A stretch of DNA of 64,000 nt. Source: Georgenia daeguensis. Its GTDB lineage: Bacteria; Actinomycetota; Actinomycetes; Actinomycetales; Actinomycetaceae. Position numbers and translations under genes: made by a program. Positions 7,005 through 15,510 of the stretch are shown piece after piece; positions within the stretch are counted from its first letter, which is position 1; each line of letters starts with the position of its first letter. The notes under the pieces are model-generated. The model did no database searches. It was not told the DNA's origin and worked only from the letters and a program-made list of their open reading frames with translations. The DNA is taken from contig NZ_BAABBA010000016.1 in assembly GCF_039537705.1 (NCBI RefSeq), forward strand, positions 34,135 through 98,134. The letters run 5' to 3'.

Positions 7005-9275
7005 GTGGACTACGGCCACCCCCTGCAGTTCGGCACCTTCATCACGCCGACGAACGACCGGCCGCAGGCCCCGGTCGACCTCGCCCGCCTGAGCGAGGAC
7101 CTCGGCTACGACCTGGCCACGTTCCAGGACCACCCCTACCAGCCCCGCTTCCACGACACCTGGACCCTGCTGAGCTGGGTCGCTGCGAGGACCACGCGGA
7201 TCCACCTGGCGGCCAACGTCCTCAACGTCCCCATGCGCCCGCCCGCCGTGGTCGCCCGGGCCGCGGCGAGTCTGGACCTGATGTCCCGCGGCCGGGTCGA
7301 GCTCGCGCTCGGCGCCGGCTTCTTCTGGGACGCGATGGCGGCCATGGGCGTCCCCCGCCTGGACCCCGGGGAGTCGGTCGACGCCCTGGCGGAGGCGATC
7401 GACGTCGTCCGCGGTATCTGGGCCGCCGACTCCCGGTCCCCGCTGAGTCACGTCGGTGAGCACTACCGTCTGCAGGGTGCCGAGCGCGGCCCGGCCCCCG
7501 CGCACAACATCCCCGTCTGGGTCGGCGGGGGCAAGCCCCGCATGCTCCGGCTGATCGGCGAGCGGGCCGACGGCTGGATCGTCCCCGGCGCCACCGCGGG
7601 CCTGCGTGACCTCGCCGCCGGCAACGCCCGCATCGACGCCGCCGCCACCGCGGCCGGCCGCGACCCCCGCGAGATCCGCCGCATCGTCAACGTCTCCGGC
7701 CGCTTCACCCCGACACCGGGCGGGTTCCTCACCGGACCCGCGGAGCAGTGGGTCGAGGAGCTGCTGCCGCACGTCGTCGAGGACGGCGCCGGCACCATCA
7801 TCCTCGCCTCCGACGACCCGGAGGCGCTGCGCCGCTTCGCCGGCGAGGTCGCCCCCGCCCTGCGCGAGGCCGTCGACACCGAGCGCGCCACCCGGGGAAC
7901 CCCGGTCGGCGTCGTGCCCAGCATCCGTATCCGGGCCAGGCGGCGCGAGGGCATCGACTACGACCATCTTCCGGCCGGGCTGCGCGGCGGCGCCGTCGAG
8001 CCCGGTGACGCCGCCTACCCGACCGTCCGGTCGGGGTACATGCGCGGCGGGTCACCCGGGTTGGTGCTCCGGGTCCACGACGCCGCCGAGGTCGCCGACG
8101 CCCTGACGTTCGCCCGCGCCCAGCCCGTGCCCCTGTCCGTCCGCAGCGGCGGCCACGGCATCTCCGGGCGCTCCACCAACAACGGCGGCATCATCATCGA
8201 TCTGTCGCCCATGAATCGGATCGACGTCCTCGACGAGACCACCCGCCTGGTCCGGATCGAGGCCGGCGCCCGCTGGGGCGACGTCGCCGAGGCCCTCCAG
8301 CCCCGCGGCTGGGCGCTCAGCTCCGGTGACTACGGCGGCGTCGGCGTGGGCGGCCTGGCCACCACCGGCGGCATCGGCTTCCTCGGCCGCCAGCACGGCC
8401 TGACCATCGACCACCTCCGCGCCGCCGAGATCGTGCTCGCCGACGGCAGCCTCGTCCGCACCAGCGAGACCGAGAGCCCCGACCTGTTCTGGGCCATCCG
8501 CGGGGCGGGGTTCAACTTCGGCATCGTCACCGCCTTCGAGTTCCAGGCCGACGAGGTCGGCGACCTCGGCTACGCCCAGCTCATCTTCGACGCCACGGAC
8601 ACCGCAGCCTTCCTGGAGAGCTGGGGCGCCGCCGTCGAGGCCGCACCGCGGGACCTGACCAGCTTCCTCATCATCGGCCGCCCCCGCGACGGGCGCGTGA
8701 TCGCCCAGACCATGACCGTCATCGACTCCGACGACCCCGACACCATCCTCGCCCGGCTCCGGCCCTTCGCCGGCCTCGGCCCGCTCGTGGGCCAGCAGGT
8801 CCAGATCACCCCCTACACCGGCATCGTCACCCCGCCCGAGGGCATGCACGCCGGCCAGGGCGAACCGATCAGCCGCACCGGTCTGCTCGAGCACCTCACG
8901 CCCGAGTTCGCGGCTGACGCCGCCCGCCTCATCGCCAGCGGGGAGTCCTACTGGTTCCAGATCCGCGCCATGGGCGGCGCGATCGCCGACGTCGCCCCCG
9001 ACGCCACCGCCTTCGCGCACCGCTCGGCGAACTTCCAGGTCGTCGCCATGGGCGCCAGCCGCACCCGCCTGGACCCGATCTGGGACGCGATGCGCCGGCA
9101 CTTCACCGGCCTGTACGCCAGCTTCGAGACCGACACCCGCCCGGAGCGGCTCCTCGAGGCCTACCCGCCCCGGACCCTCGACCGGCTGCGCGACCTCAAG
9201 CGTCGCTACGACCCCGACAACGCCTTCCGCGACAACTTCAACATCGACCCCGCCCACGAACCCGCGCGCCCATAG
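7005..9275 (+). CDS. Fusion: LLM flavin oxidoreductase joined to berberine-bridge-type FAD oxidase
   Basis: A 756-residue two-enzyme fusion starting at GTG 7005. Residues 1 to about 290 are an LLM domain paralogous to the preceding gene. After a linker around residues 300-345 comes a PCMH-type FAD-binding domain (about 350-520) with SVRSGGHGISGRS, whose His384 is the expected covalent FAD attachment residue, and VGVGGLATTGGIGFLGRQ. The C-terminus NAFRDNFNIDP matches the BBE domain end. The second FAD-linking cysteine of bicovalent family members is replaced: the usual GxC position reads G-D-Tyr443. Both halves are flavin oxidoreductases, suggesting consecutive steps or cofactor hand-off on one substrate. 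No frameshift or stop separates the halves. Confidence 0.9.
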   Translation: MDYGHPLQFGTFITPTNDRPQAPVDLARLSEDLGYDLATFQDHPYQPRFHDTWTLLSWVAARTTRIHLAANVLNVPMRPPAVVARAAASLDLMSRGRVELALGAGFFWDAMAAMGVPRLDPGESVDALAEAIDVVRGIWAADSRSPLSHVGEHYRLQGAERGPAPAHNIPVWVGGGKPRMLRLIGERADGWIVPGATAGLRDLAAGNARIDAAATAAGRDPREIRRIVNVSGRFTPTPGGFLTGPAEQWVEELLPHVVEDGAGTIILASDDPEALRRFAGEVAPALREAVDTERATRGTPVGVVPSIRIRARRREGIDYDHLPAGLRGGAVEPGDAAYPTVRSGYMRGGSPGLVLRVHDAAEVADALTFARAQPVPLSVRSGGHGISGRSTNNGGIIIDLSPMNRIDVLDETTRLVRIEAGARWGDVAEALQPRGWALSSGDYGGVGVGGLATTGGIGFLGRQHGLTIDHLRAAEIVLADGSLVRTSETESPDLFWAIRGAGFNFGIVTAFEFQADEVGDLGYAQLIFDATDTAAFLESWGAAVEAAPRDLTSFLIIGRPRDGRVIAQTMTVIDSDDPDTILARLRPFAGLGPLVGQQVQITPYTGIVTPPEGMHAGQGEPISRTGLLEHLTPEFAADAARLIASGESYWFQIRAMGGAIADVAPDATAFAHRSANFQVVAMGASRTRLDPIWDAMRRHFTGLYASFETDTRPERLLEAYPPRTLDRLRDLKRRYDPDNAFRDNFNIDPAHEPARP

Positions 9276-9308
9276 CGGCAGCCGCCCTTCGTGCTGCGGA
9301 GCGGGCTC

Positions 9309-9920
9309 CTAGTCCGCGACGACGGCGCAGGCCACCCGTCCGCCGGCGTCCCCGGTGGCGCGGGTCGTCGCGTCCGGTCCGTCAGGCGCGTAGCGCTCCG
9401 GGATGTTGGCGAAGTTGTCCCGGCCCGCGTGGATCATGACGGCGCTCCCGTCGTCGTCGAGCAGGTCGTCCTCGTCGAAGGCGTCGGTCTCGAACGTCAG
9501 CGTCGCCCGCCCGTCCTCGTCGACGAACAGCGACGGCAGGTCACCGATGTGCTGACCGTGGTCGGCCTCCCCGGCACCGAGGTGGCCACCGGCGGAGAGG
9601 AAGTCGCCCACCTGCTCGGGGTCTGACGGGTTCGCGCTGTCCGGCTCGCACTTCCCGATCCCGTGGACGTGGAACGCGTGGAAGCCCGGCTCCAGGTCGC
9701 TGACCCGGACCGCGACGCGGGTCCTGCCGTCGTCGGTGTCGATCCGGACCCTGCCGAGCGAGTCGCCGTCGTCGTCGCGGAAGGTTCCGGACAGGTCCCA
9801 GCCGCCGTGGTGGTGGCCGTGACCGCCCCCGTGGTCGCCGTCCCCGCCGAAGCTCAATATCCCGCCCGTCGCCAGCAGGATCCCGGCAGATGCGGCGCTG
9901 GCCATCATCGCTCTCCGCAT
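9309..9920 (-). CDS. sodC: Superoxide dismutase, Cu/Zn type, exported
   Basis: A 203-residue SodC. The start at 9920 has a strong AAGGAGG site. An N-terminal hydrophobic segment (about residues 7-24) acts as signal or anchor, followed by a His/Gly-rich stretch (GDHGGGHGHHHGG) that could help load metal. Copper and zinc ligands appear in FHAFHVHGIGKCEP, AGGHLGAGEADHGQHIGDLP and AVMIHAGRDNF; the conserved Arg is in the C-terminal GDAGGRVACAVV, and the disulphide cysteines are in GKCEP and VACAV. It detoxifies superoxide outside the membrane. Divergent from copB, so it fits the copper island, although no CsoR-type box is seen on its own side. Confidence 0.93.
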   Translation of the reverse strand: MRRAMMASAASAGILLATGGILSFGGDGDHGGGHGHHHGGWDLSGTFRDDDGDSLGRVRIDTDDGRTRVAVRVSDLEPGFHAFHVHGIGKCEPDSANPSDPEQVGDFLSAGGHLGAGEADHGQHIGDLPSLFVDEDGRATLTFETDAFDEDDLLDDDGSAVMIHAGRDNFANIPERYAPDGPDATTRATGDAGGRVACAVVAD

Positions 9921-10181
9921 GACTTCCTCCTTCGGTGGTCGGCCGAGGCGGGCTCGCCCAGGAACGTGGAGCGCCCGCTCGGCGGTCGTCCCCAGGTGCG
10001 CGACCCCGATGTCGCGCGGTCCCCGGCGCCCACATTGTGTCCTGGCGGCTATGACACGACCGTCACCGCCGTGTCACCCACGCGTCGCCCTCTCGGCGGG
10101 CAGCGCCTCCCGGCGGGCTACGGCCCGGATGAAGAAATGACGAACTTTCGGAAATCGGGAACACGGCGCGCACGCGGGGGG

Positions 10182-10210
10182 TTGTGCCGCATACCCCATG
10201 GGGGTATCAA
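10182..10210 (+). promoter_or_regulatory. Copper-responsive promoter with CsoR-type operator
   Basis: A near-perfect palindrome ATACCCCATGGGGGTAT (10191-10207) matches the G/C-rich operator shape of CsoR copper repressors. It is framed by TTGTGC (10182-10187, -35-like) and TATCAA (10205-10210, -10-like) with a 17-base spacer, so a bound repressor would cover the polymerase site. The copB start codon is 29 bases downstream. The rest of the 318-base gap 9921-10238 shows no gene. Confidence 0.75.
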
Positions 10211-10238
10211 TAAGGGGACAGGCAGGAGGCCTCGGGCG

Positions 10239-12584
10239 ATGAACAGCACTGAGCACAGGCACCACGACCACGGCGACACCGGCGCGGAGACCCCGGTGCA
10301 CGACCGTCACGGCGGTCACGACGACAACGGCCCGCTGGCGCCGGTGCATGACCGTCACGGCGGTCACGACGCCGGGCAGCTGGCCGACGCGGGCCAGCAC
10401 CTGCCCGTCGCGGTGGGCGCCGACCACCAGGACGACGGGCACCAGGGGCGCCCGGGGCACGACGCCCATGCCGGGCATGGCGCCCACGACGCGCACGACG
10501 CGCACGGCGCCCAGGGCGCCCATGCCGGGCACGGTGGCCACGGCGGCCACGGGGACCACGTCGGGATGTTCCGTCGCCTCTTCTGGATCAACCTCGTCCT
10601 TGCGGTCCCCGCGGTGCTGCTCAGCGGCATGTTCGCGGACCTGCTCGGCTACTCACTGCCGGAGATCCCCGGCCTGGCGTACGTCGCGCCGGTCCTGGGC
10701 ACGGTCATCTACGCCTGGGGCGGCCGCCCGTTCCTGACCGGCGCCGTGTCGGAGGTCCGCGCCCGCAAGCCCGGGATGATGCTCCTCATCGGCATGGCGA
10801 TCACCGTGGGCTTCGTCGCCTCGTGGGGGGCGACGCTCGGCGTCCTCTCGCCGGAGCTCGACTTCTGGTGGGAGCTGGCGCTCCTGGTCGTCATCATGCT
10901 GCTCGGCCACTGGCTGGAGATGCGCGCGCTCGCCAAGACCTCCTCGGCCCTGGACGCCCTCGCCGCTCTCCTGCCGGACCAGGCGGAGAAGGTCGACGGC
11001 GACCGCGTCGTCACCGTCGCTCCCGCCGACCTGCGGCTCGGCGACGTGGTGATCGTCCGGCCCGGCGGACGCATCCCTGCCGACGGGACCGTCGTCGACG
11101 GCGCCGCGGACGTCGACGAGTCGATGATCACCGGTGAGTCGCGGCCCGTGCGGCGCGAGACCGGCGCCCACGTGGTCGCCGGCACCGTGGCGACGGACAA
11201 CGCGCTGCGGGTGCGGGTCGACGCCGTCGGCGACGACACCGCCCTGGCCGGCATCCAGCGGCTGGTCGCCGAGGCGCAGTCCTCCACCACCCGTGCCCAG
11301 CTCCTCGCCGACCGGGCCGCCGGCTGGTTGTTCTGGTTCGCCCTGGTGGCTGCGGTCGTCACCATCGCCGTGTGGTCCGCCGTCGGCAGCCCCGACTTCG
11401 CCGTCGTCAGGGCGATCACCGTCCTGGTCATCGCCTGCCCCCACGCTCTCGGCCTGGCGATCCCGCTCGTGGTGTCGATCTCGACCGAGCGCGCCGCCCG
11501 GGCCGGGGTCCTGGTCAAGGACCGCGCGGCGCTGGAACGCATGCGCACGGTCGACGCCGTCCTCTTCGACAAGACCGGCACCCTCACCAGGGGCGAGCCC
11601 GCCCTGCACGACGTCGAGACCACCGGGCTGGGCCAGGACGAGCTCCTCGCTCTCGCGGCGGCCGCCGAGTCCGACAGCGAGCACCCGCTGGCCCGGGCCA
11701 TCACCGCCGCGGCGGAGGAACGGGGGCTGGACGTGCTGCGCGCGACCGACTTCTCCGCCTCGACCGCCGTCGGTGTCACGGCGACCGTGGACGGGCGCAC
11801 GGTCGCCGTCGGCGGACCCAACCTGCTGGCCGAGCACGGCCTGGAGCCGATGCCGCGGACGGTGGCGTGGTCCGACCGGGGCGCGATCGTCCTGCACGTG
11901 CTCGTTGACGGGCAGGTGGCGGGGGCGCTGGCCCTGGAGGACGAGGTGCGCCAGGAGTCCCGCGAGGCGGTCGACGCCCTGCACGCCCTCGGCGTCCACG
12001 TCGTGATGATCACCGGCGACGCCGAACCGGTCGCCCGGGCCGTCGCGGCCGAGATCGGCATCGACCAGGTCTTCGCGGGCGTCCGCCCCGAGAACAAGAG
12101 CGAGAAGGTCCTCGAGCTGCAGCGGCAGGGACGCACCGTCGCCATGGTCGGCGACGGCGTCAACGACGCACCGGCCCTCGCCCAGGCCGACGTCGGCATC
12201 GCCATCGGCGCCGGCACGGACGTCGCGATCGCCTCGGCCGGCGTCATCCTCGCCTCCGACGACCCGCGCTCGGTGCTCTCGGTCATCCAGCTCTCGCGCG
12301 CCGGGTACCGGAAGATGAAGCAGAACCTGTGGTGGGCGGCCGGGTACAACATCGCCGCCGTCCCGCTGGCCGCCGGCATCCTCGCCCCGGTGGGGTTCGT
12401 GCTGCCCGTGGAGATCGGTGCGCTGCTCATGTCTGCCTCGACCATCGTCGTCGCCGCCAACGCCCAGATCCTGCGCCGGCTCGACCTGAGTCCCGAGGCC
12501 TCGACCGCCGCCGCCCACGGCGCGGCGCAGGTCCCGAGGTCCGCGGCCACGCGCACGCGCGAGGCCGAGATGGCTCGTCGCTGA
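10239..12584 (+). CDS. copB: Copper-translocating P1B-type ATPase, CopB (CPH) type
   Basis: A 781-residue membrane pump that exports copper using ATP. The start is ATG 10239 behind AGGAGG (10224-10229). Residues 1-107 are an extraordinarily His/Asp/Gly-rich cytosolic tail with the decapeptide PVHDRHGGHD present twice, instead of CxxC metal-binding domains. Then come transmembrane helices, the actuator motif TGES, the intramembrane metal motif CPH (Cys400-His402) that defines the CopB subgroup, the phosphorylation motif DKTG (Asp444), the SEHPLA motif and the hinge GDGVNDAPAL. CopB proteins are usually assigned Cu(II)/Cu(I) or silver. Controlled by the CsoR-like operator just upstream; no csoR gene is in the window. 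Confidence 0.93.
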   Translation: MNSTEHRHHDHGDTGAETPVHDRHGGHDDNGPLAPVHDRHGGHDAGQLADAGQHLPVAVGADHQDDGHQGRPGHDAHAGHGAHDAHDAHGAQGAHAGHGGHGGHGDHVGMFRRLFWINLVLAVPAVLLSGMFADLLGYSLPEIPGLAYVAPVLGTVIYAWGGRPFLTGAVSEVRARKPGMMLLIGMAITVGFVASWGATLGVLSPELDFWWELALLVVIMLLGHWLEMRALAKTSSALDALAALLPDQAEKVDGDRVVTVAPADLRLGDVVIVRPGGRIPADGTVVDGAADVDESMITGESRPVRRETGAHVVAGTVATDNALRVRVDAVGDDTALAGIQRLVAEAQSSTTRAQLLADRAAGWLFWFALVAAVVTIAVWSAVGSPDFAVVRAITVLVIACPHALGLAIPLVVSISTERAARAGVLVKDRAALERMRTVDAVLFDKTGTLTRGEPALHDVETTGLGQDELLALAAAAESDSEHPLARAITAAAEERGLDVLRATDFSASTAVGVTATVDGRTVAVGGPNLLAEHGLEPMPRTVAWSDRGAIVLHVLVDGQVAGALALEDEVRQESREAVDALHALGVHVVMITGDAEPVARAVAAEIGIDQVFAGVRPENKSEKVLELQRQGRTVAMVGDGVNDAPALAQADVGIAIGAGTDVAIASAGVILASDDPRSVLSVIQLSRAGYRKMKQNLWWAAGYNIAAVPLAAGILAPVGFVLPVEIGALLMSASTIVVAANAQILRRLDLSPEASTAAAHGAAQVPRSAATRTREAEMARR

Positions 12585-12649
12585 GAGGGCGCAGGCAACC
12601 GCCCGGCCGCCGTCGGCCCGCGCAGGTGTACCCGGCCGGTCGGGTGCAG

Positions 12650-14009
12650 CTACGAGCCGTCCGGCGGCCGGGCACGTACCAGCGGGCTCTTGCCCAGGGG
12701 CGTCCTGGGGATGGCGCCCACCACCTCCACCCTGACCCGGGTCCGGCGGGCGCCCGCGCTCCTGAGCCGTTCGACCAGCCGGTCCTCCACGCCGCTCGTG
12801 CTGAGGCGCGGCCCGGCGGTCAGCAGCACCCGCAGACCGTCGGCCTCCTGGACCACCTGCCAGCCGGTGAGCGGGAGGCCGTCGAGGACGTCGTGGAAGA
12901 CGTTGGGGTGCACGCTGACCGGGCCTCTCGCCGGGGAGCGAGAGGACGTCCTCCCGGCGGCCCTCGACGCACTCCAGGGTCCTGAACGGCCGCCCGCACG
13001 GGCAGGGGCGCGTGCTCAGCGCCACACGGTCGGACAACTCGTACCGGATCAGCGGCAGCGTGCGTGAGAAGAGCACCGTCACCAGGAGCCTCGACCCCGT
13101 CGTCCCGGGCGGTACCTCCGCGCCGGCGTCGTCGACCGCCTCGCAGATCACCAGGTCCTCGTAGAGGTGCATGCGGCGGTGCTCGCACGGTGAGGCCAGC
13201 CCGGCGGTCTCCGTCGCCGCGTAGACGTTGTGCGGCTCGGTGGCCCAGGCCTGCGCCAGCTCCGCGGCCACGGCGGGGCTCAGGACCTCCGAGGCCGACA
13301 TGACCGCCTGCGGCGCGATGCGCAGCCGGCCCGCACGCTGCTCGGCAGCCAGGGGGCGCAGCGCCGAGGGGTAGCCGACCAGCAGCCGCGGTCCGAAGGC
13401 GTTGAGCGCGGAGACGGTCTGGTCGAGAGGCGCCGTGGCGTCGAGGCGCAGCGTGGGCACCAGTGAGGAGTGGAGCGACGCGCCGACGACGGCCGACTGG
13501 TGAGTGGGGACCAGGGAGCTCACGACCGCCACCCGCAAGGGGTGACGGACGCCGACGCGCACCCCGGCCCAGTCGTTGGCCCGTGCGTACGAGGCGAGGA
13601 CGGCCGCCCACTCCGCGCGGTTCCAGACGAACACGCCCCGACGGCCGGTGGTGCCCGCGGTGGCGGCCACCCACCAGCGCCCTCGCCATGGCCTGCCTGG
13701 GTCCCCGCGCTCCGCCGTGAGGCTGCGCAGGTGCTCCTCGAGGTCGGCCAGCCGGAGCCCGGGGGCGGTGACGACGTCGTCGAACGAGCTCATGAGGTCC
13801 GCCTTGGTGACGACCGGGAGGTCGCGCAGCGGGGCGGCGGCGAGACCGGCGTGCAGGCGGCGGTAGAACGGGGAGCGGGTGTAGGCGTGGTTCCGCAGCG
13901 CCTCCAGAGCGCGCCGGTCGTGGGCCGCCAGCCGCTCGTGGTTCCAGCCGTCCCGGGAACGCCACGCGGATCGCAGAGCCAGGGTGCGTGCAAGCAGCGA
14001 GCTGTCCAT
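12650..14009 (-). pseudogene. Frameshifted PaaK-like adenylate-forming ligase (phenylacetate-CoA ligase / F390 synthetase family)
   Basis: Starting at ATG 14009 the frame encodes NHAYTRSPFYRRLHAGL, the AMP-binding loop ATAGTTGRRGVF, YAATETAGLASPC, LIRYELSDRV and the family's cysteine pair PCPCGRPF, then the hinge EGRREDVLSLP. There the frame is lost: in a run of four G at 12933-12936 (C on the coding strand) one base too many shifts translation. Removing one base restores LPARGPVSVHPNVFHDVL and continues to the stop at 12650 through TGWQVVQEADGLRVLL and the C-terminal Lys region (GKSPLVRARP). So the gene is intact except for one base. It could be a sequencing error, a recent mutation or phase variation. 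Confidence 0.8.
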
Positions 14010-14239
14010 GACCTGAGGGTGACACCGGCGGGCGCGGTGGAGATACCGGTCGGGCCGTTCCTCCGCGCGGACAGCACGGGAATCCCTCGGTGCCTGGCTC
14101 TCCGGCTCGCCGAGGTTCCGGGCGCCTTCTTCATCATTTCTTGACCGAACGGCCACCGTCGCCCCGGCACTGCGGTCCGATGCTTCCACTCGGGCGTTGA
14201 CACCCGCGCGAGCAGGCGCGAACCGAGTGGAGGACCGAC

Positions 14240-14542
14240 GTGGACGAGGACGAGCGGAACGTGAGGGTCACCGTGGTGCACGCACCCGCCTGCCACTTCT
14301 GCGACGACGCGGAGCGAGCGCTCAGCACCCTCGCCGGCCGGTTCCGGCTCGAGGTTCGAACGGTCGACGTCGACTCCGCCGAGGGGCGTCACCTCCTCGC
14401 GGTCCACCGCCCGGCCCTGAATCCGCTCGTGCTCGTGGACGGGGTGTTCTTCAGCGCGGGGCGGCTGCCGCGGCGGAAGCTCGAGAAGCTTCTGGCCGCC
14501 CGTGCCGCGGGGCGCACCGCCCCCGCAGCGGTCGGGAAGTAG
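14240..14542 (+). CDS. Glutaredoxin-like thiol protein
   Basis: A 100-residue thioredoxin-fold protein starting at GTG 14240 behind GGAGGA. It has the redox motif ACHFCDDAE near residue 17, a beta strand LEVRTVDVDSAEGR and the fold-closing NPLVLVDGVFFSAGRLPRRKLEKLL. No signal peptide. Its stop is two bases before the start of a CcdA-like membrane protein, then a redoxin gene, so it probably belongs to a thiol-disulphide relay. Size and motif fit the DUF836/glutaredoxin group found in actinobacteria. Confidence 0.85.
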   Translation: MDEDERNVRVTVVHAPACHFCDDAERALSTLAGRFRLEVRTVDVDSAEGRHLLAVHRPALNPLVLVDGVFFSAGRLPRRKLEKLLAARAAGRTAPAAVGK

Positions 14543-14544
14543 CG

Positions 14545-15510
14545 GTGGGTACCGAGCTCCTCGCGACCGGCAGCGTCCTCGCCGCGTTCTTCGCCGGCGG
14601 GGTCGCGCTCTTCGCCCCGTGCTGCATCGTGTTCCTGGCGCCGAGCTACCTCGCGGGGGCGGTCAAGAACCGGCTCTGGCGGCTGCTCCCCCTGACCTTC
14701 GTGTTCGCGGCAGGGCTGGCGCTCGTGCTCGTGCCCATCACGCTGGGCGTCAGCATGCTCGCCGGCGCCATCAACCAGTACCACGCCCAGCTCTACTGGG
14801 CCGGCGGCCTGCTGATGATCGCCCTGGCGGGCCTGTCCCTCTCCGGGAAGATGTGGTCGCTGCCCTCGTTCCTGCGGGCGCCGGACACCTCGCGGGGAGA
14901 CACCGCGAGCTTCTTCGCGCTCGGGGTGTTCTCCGGGATCGCCTCCAGCTGCTGCGCCCCCGTGCTCGCCGGCGTCATGGCACTCTCGGCGCTCTCGGGA
15001 TCGGCGGCCGGCGGCGTGGTGCTGGGGCTGGCGTACGTCTTCGGCATGGTCTTCCCCCTCTTCGTCATGGCACTGGTGTGGGACCGGACCCGCCTCGGCG
15101 AGCGCAGGCTCTTCCGCGCCCGGCTGGTCAAGGTTCGTCTCGGCTCGCGCGTGCTGGCGACCAGCACGGTCAACCTGGCGGTCGCGATCGGGTTCACGGT
15201 CATGGGCGTCTGGGTGATCACGCTGGCCGGCAGCGAGAGCATGACCGGTGGCACGGCGATGCAGACCGCGGTCGGTGAGTGGCTCGCCGACGTCCTCGGC
15301 CGGCTCCAGACGGTGCTCGCGCCGGTCCCCGAGCCGGTTCTCGGCCTCGCCCTCCTGGCCCTCGCCGGAACTTTCGTCGTCGTCACCCTCCGCGACCGCC
15401 GCCGCGACCACACGCCCGCGCCCGAGACGTGCCACGAGGCCCACGCGGGCACGGCCGGCACCTGGGCCGACCAGCACGACGAGCACCGCCCGGAAGGACT
15501 GCCCCGATGA
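14545..15510 (+). CDS. CcdA/DsbD-like transmembrane thiol-disulphide transporter
   Basis: A 321-residue polytopic membrane protein, GTG start at 14545, two bases after the glutaredoxin stop. Conserved cysteine motifs FAPCCIVFLAPSYL in helix 1 and ASSCCAPVLAG in helix 4 are the redox pair typical of CcdA-type cytochrome c biogenesis proteins, which carry reducing equivalents from cytosol to the outer face. Six to seven hydrophobic helices are visible, with a His-rich charged tail (CHEAHAG, DQHDEHRP) that may bind metal. The stop overlaps the next start (ATGA). Partners are probably the flanking glutaredoxin and membrane-anchored redoxin. Confidence 0.85.
   Translation: MGTELLATGSVLAAFFAGGVALFAPCCIVFLAPSYLAGAVKNRLWRLLPLTFVFAAGLALVLVPITLGVSMLAGAINQYHAQLYWAGGLLMIALAGLSLSGKMWSLPSFLRAPDTSRGDTASFFALGVFSGIASSCCAPVLAGVMALSALSGSAAGGVVLGLAYVFGMVFPLFVMALVWDRTRLGERRLFRARLVKVRLGSRVLATSTVNLAVAIGFTVMGVWVITLAGSESMTGGTAMQTAVGEWLADVLGRLQTVLAPVPEPVLGLALLALAGTFVVVTLRDRRRDHTPAPETCHEAHAGTAGTWADQHDEHRPEGLPR

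Noticed and set aside
10653..14189. Very long minus-strand open frame across copB
   Set aside because: Only the part from 14009 to about 12933 has protein-family motifs; the rest is antisense to copB and low-complexity Gly/Arg/Asp, a high-GC artefact.
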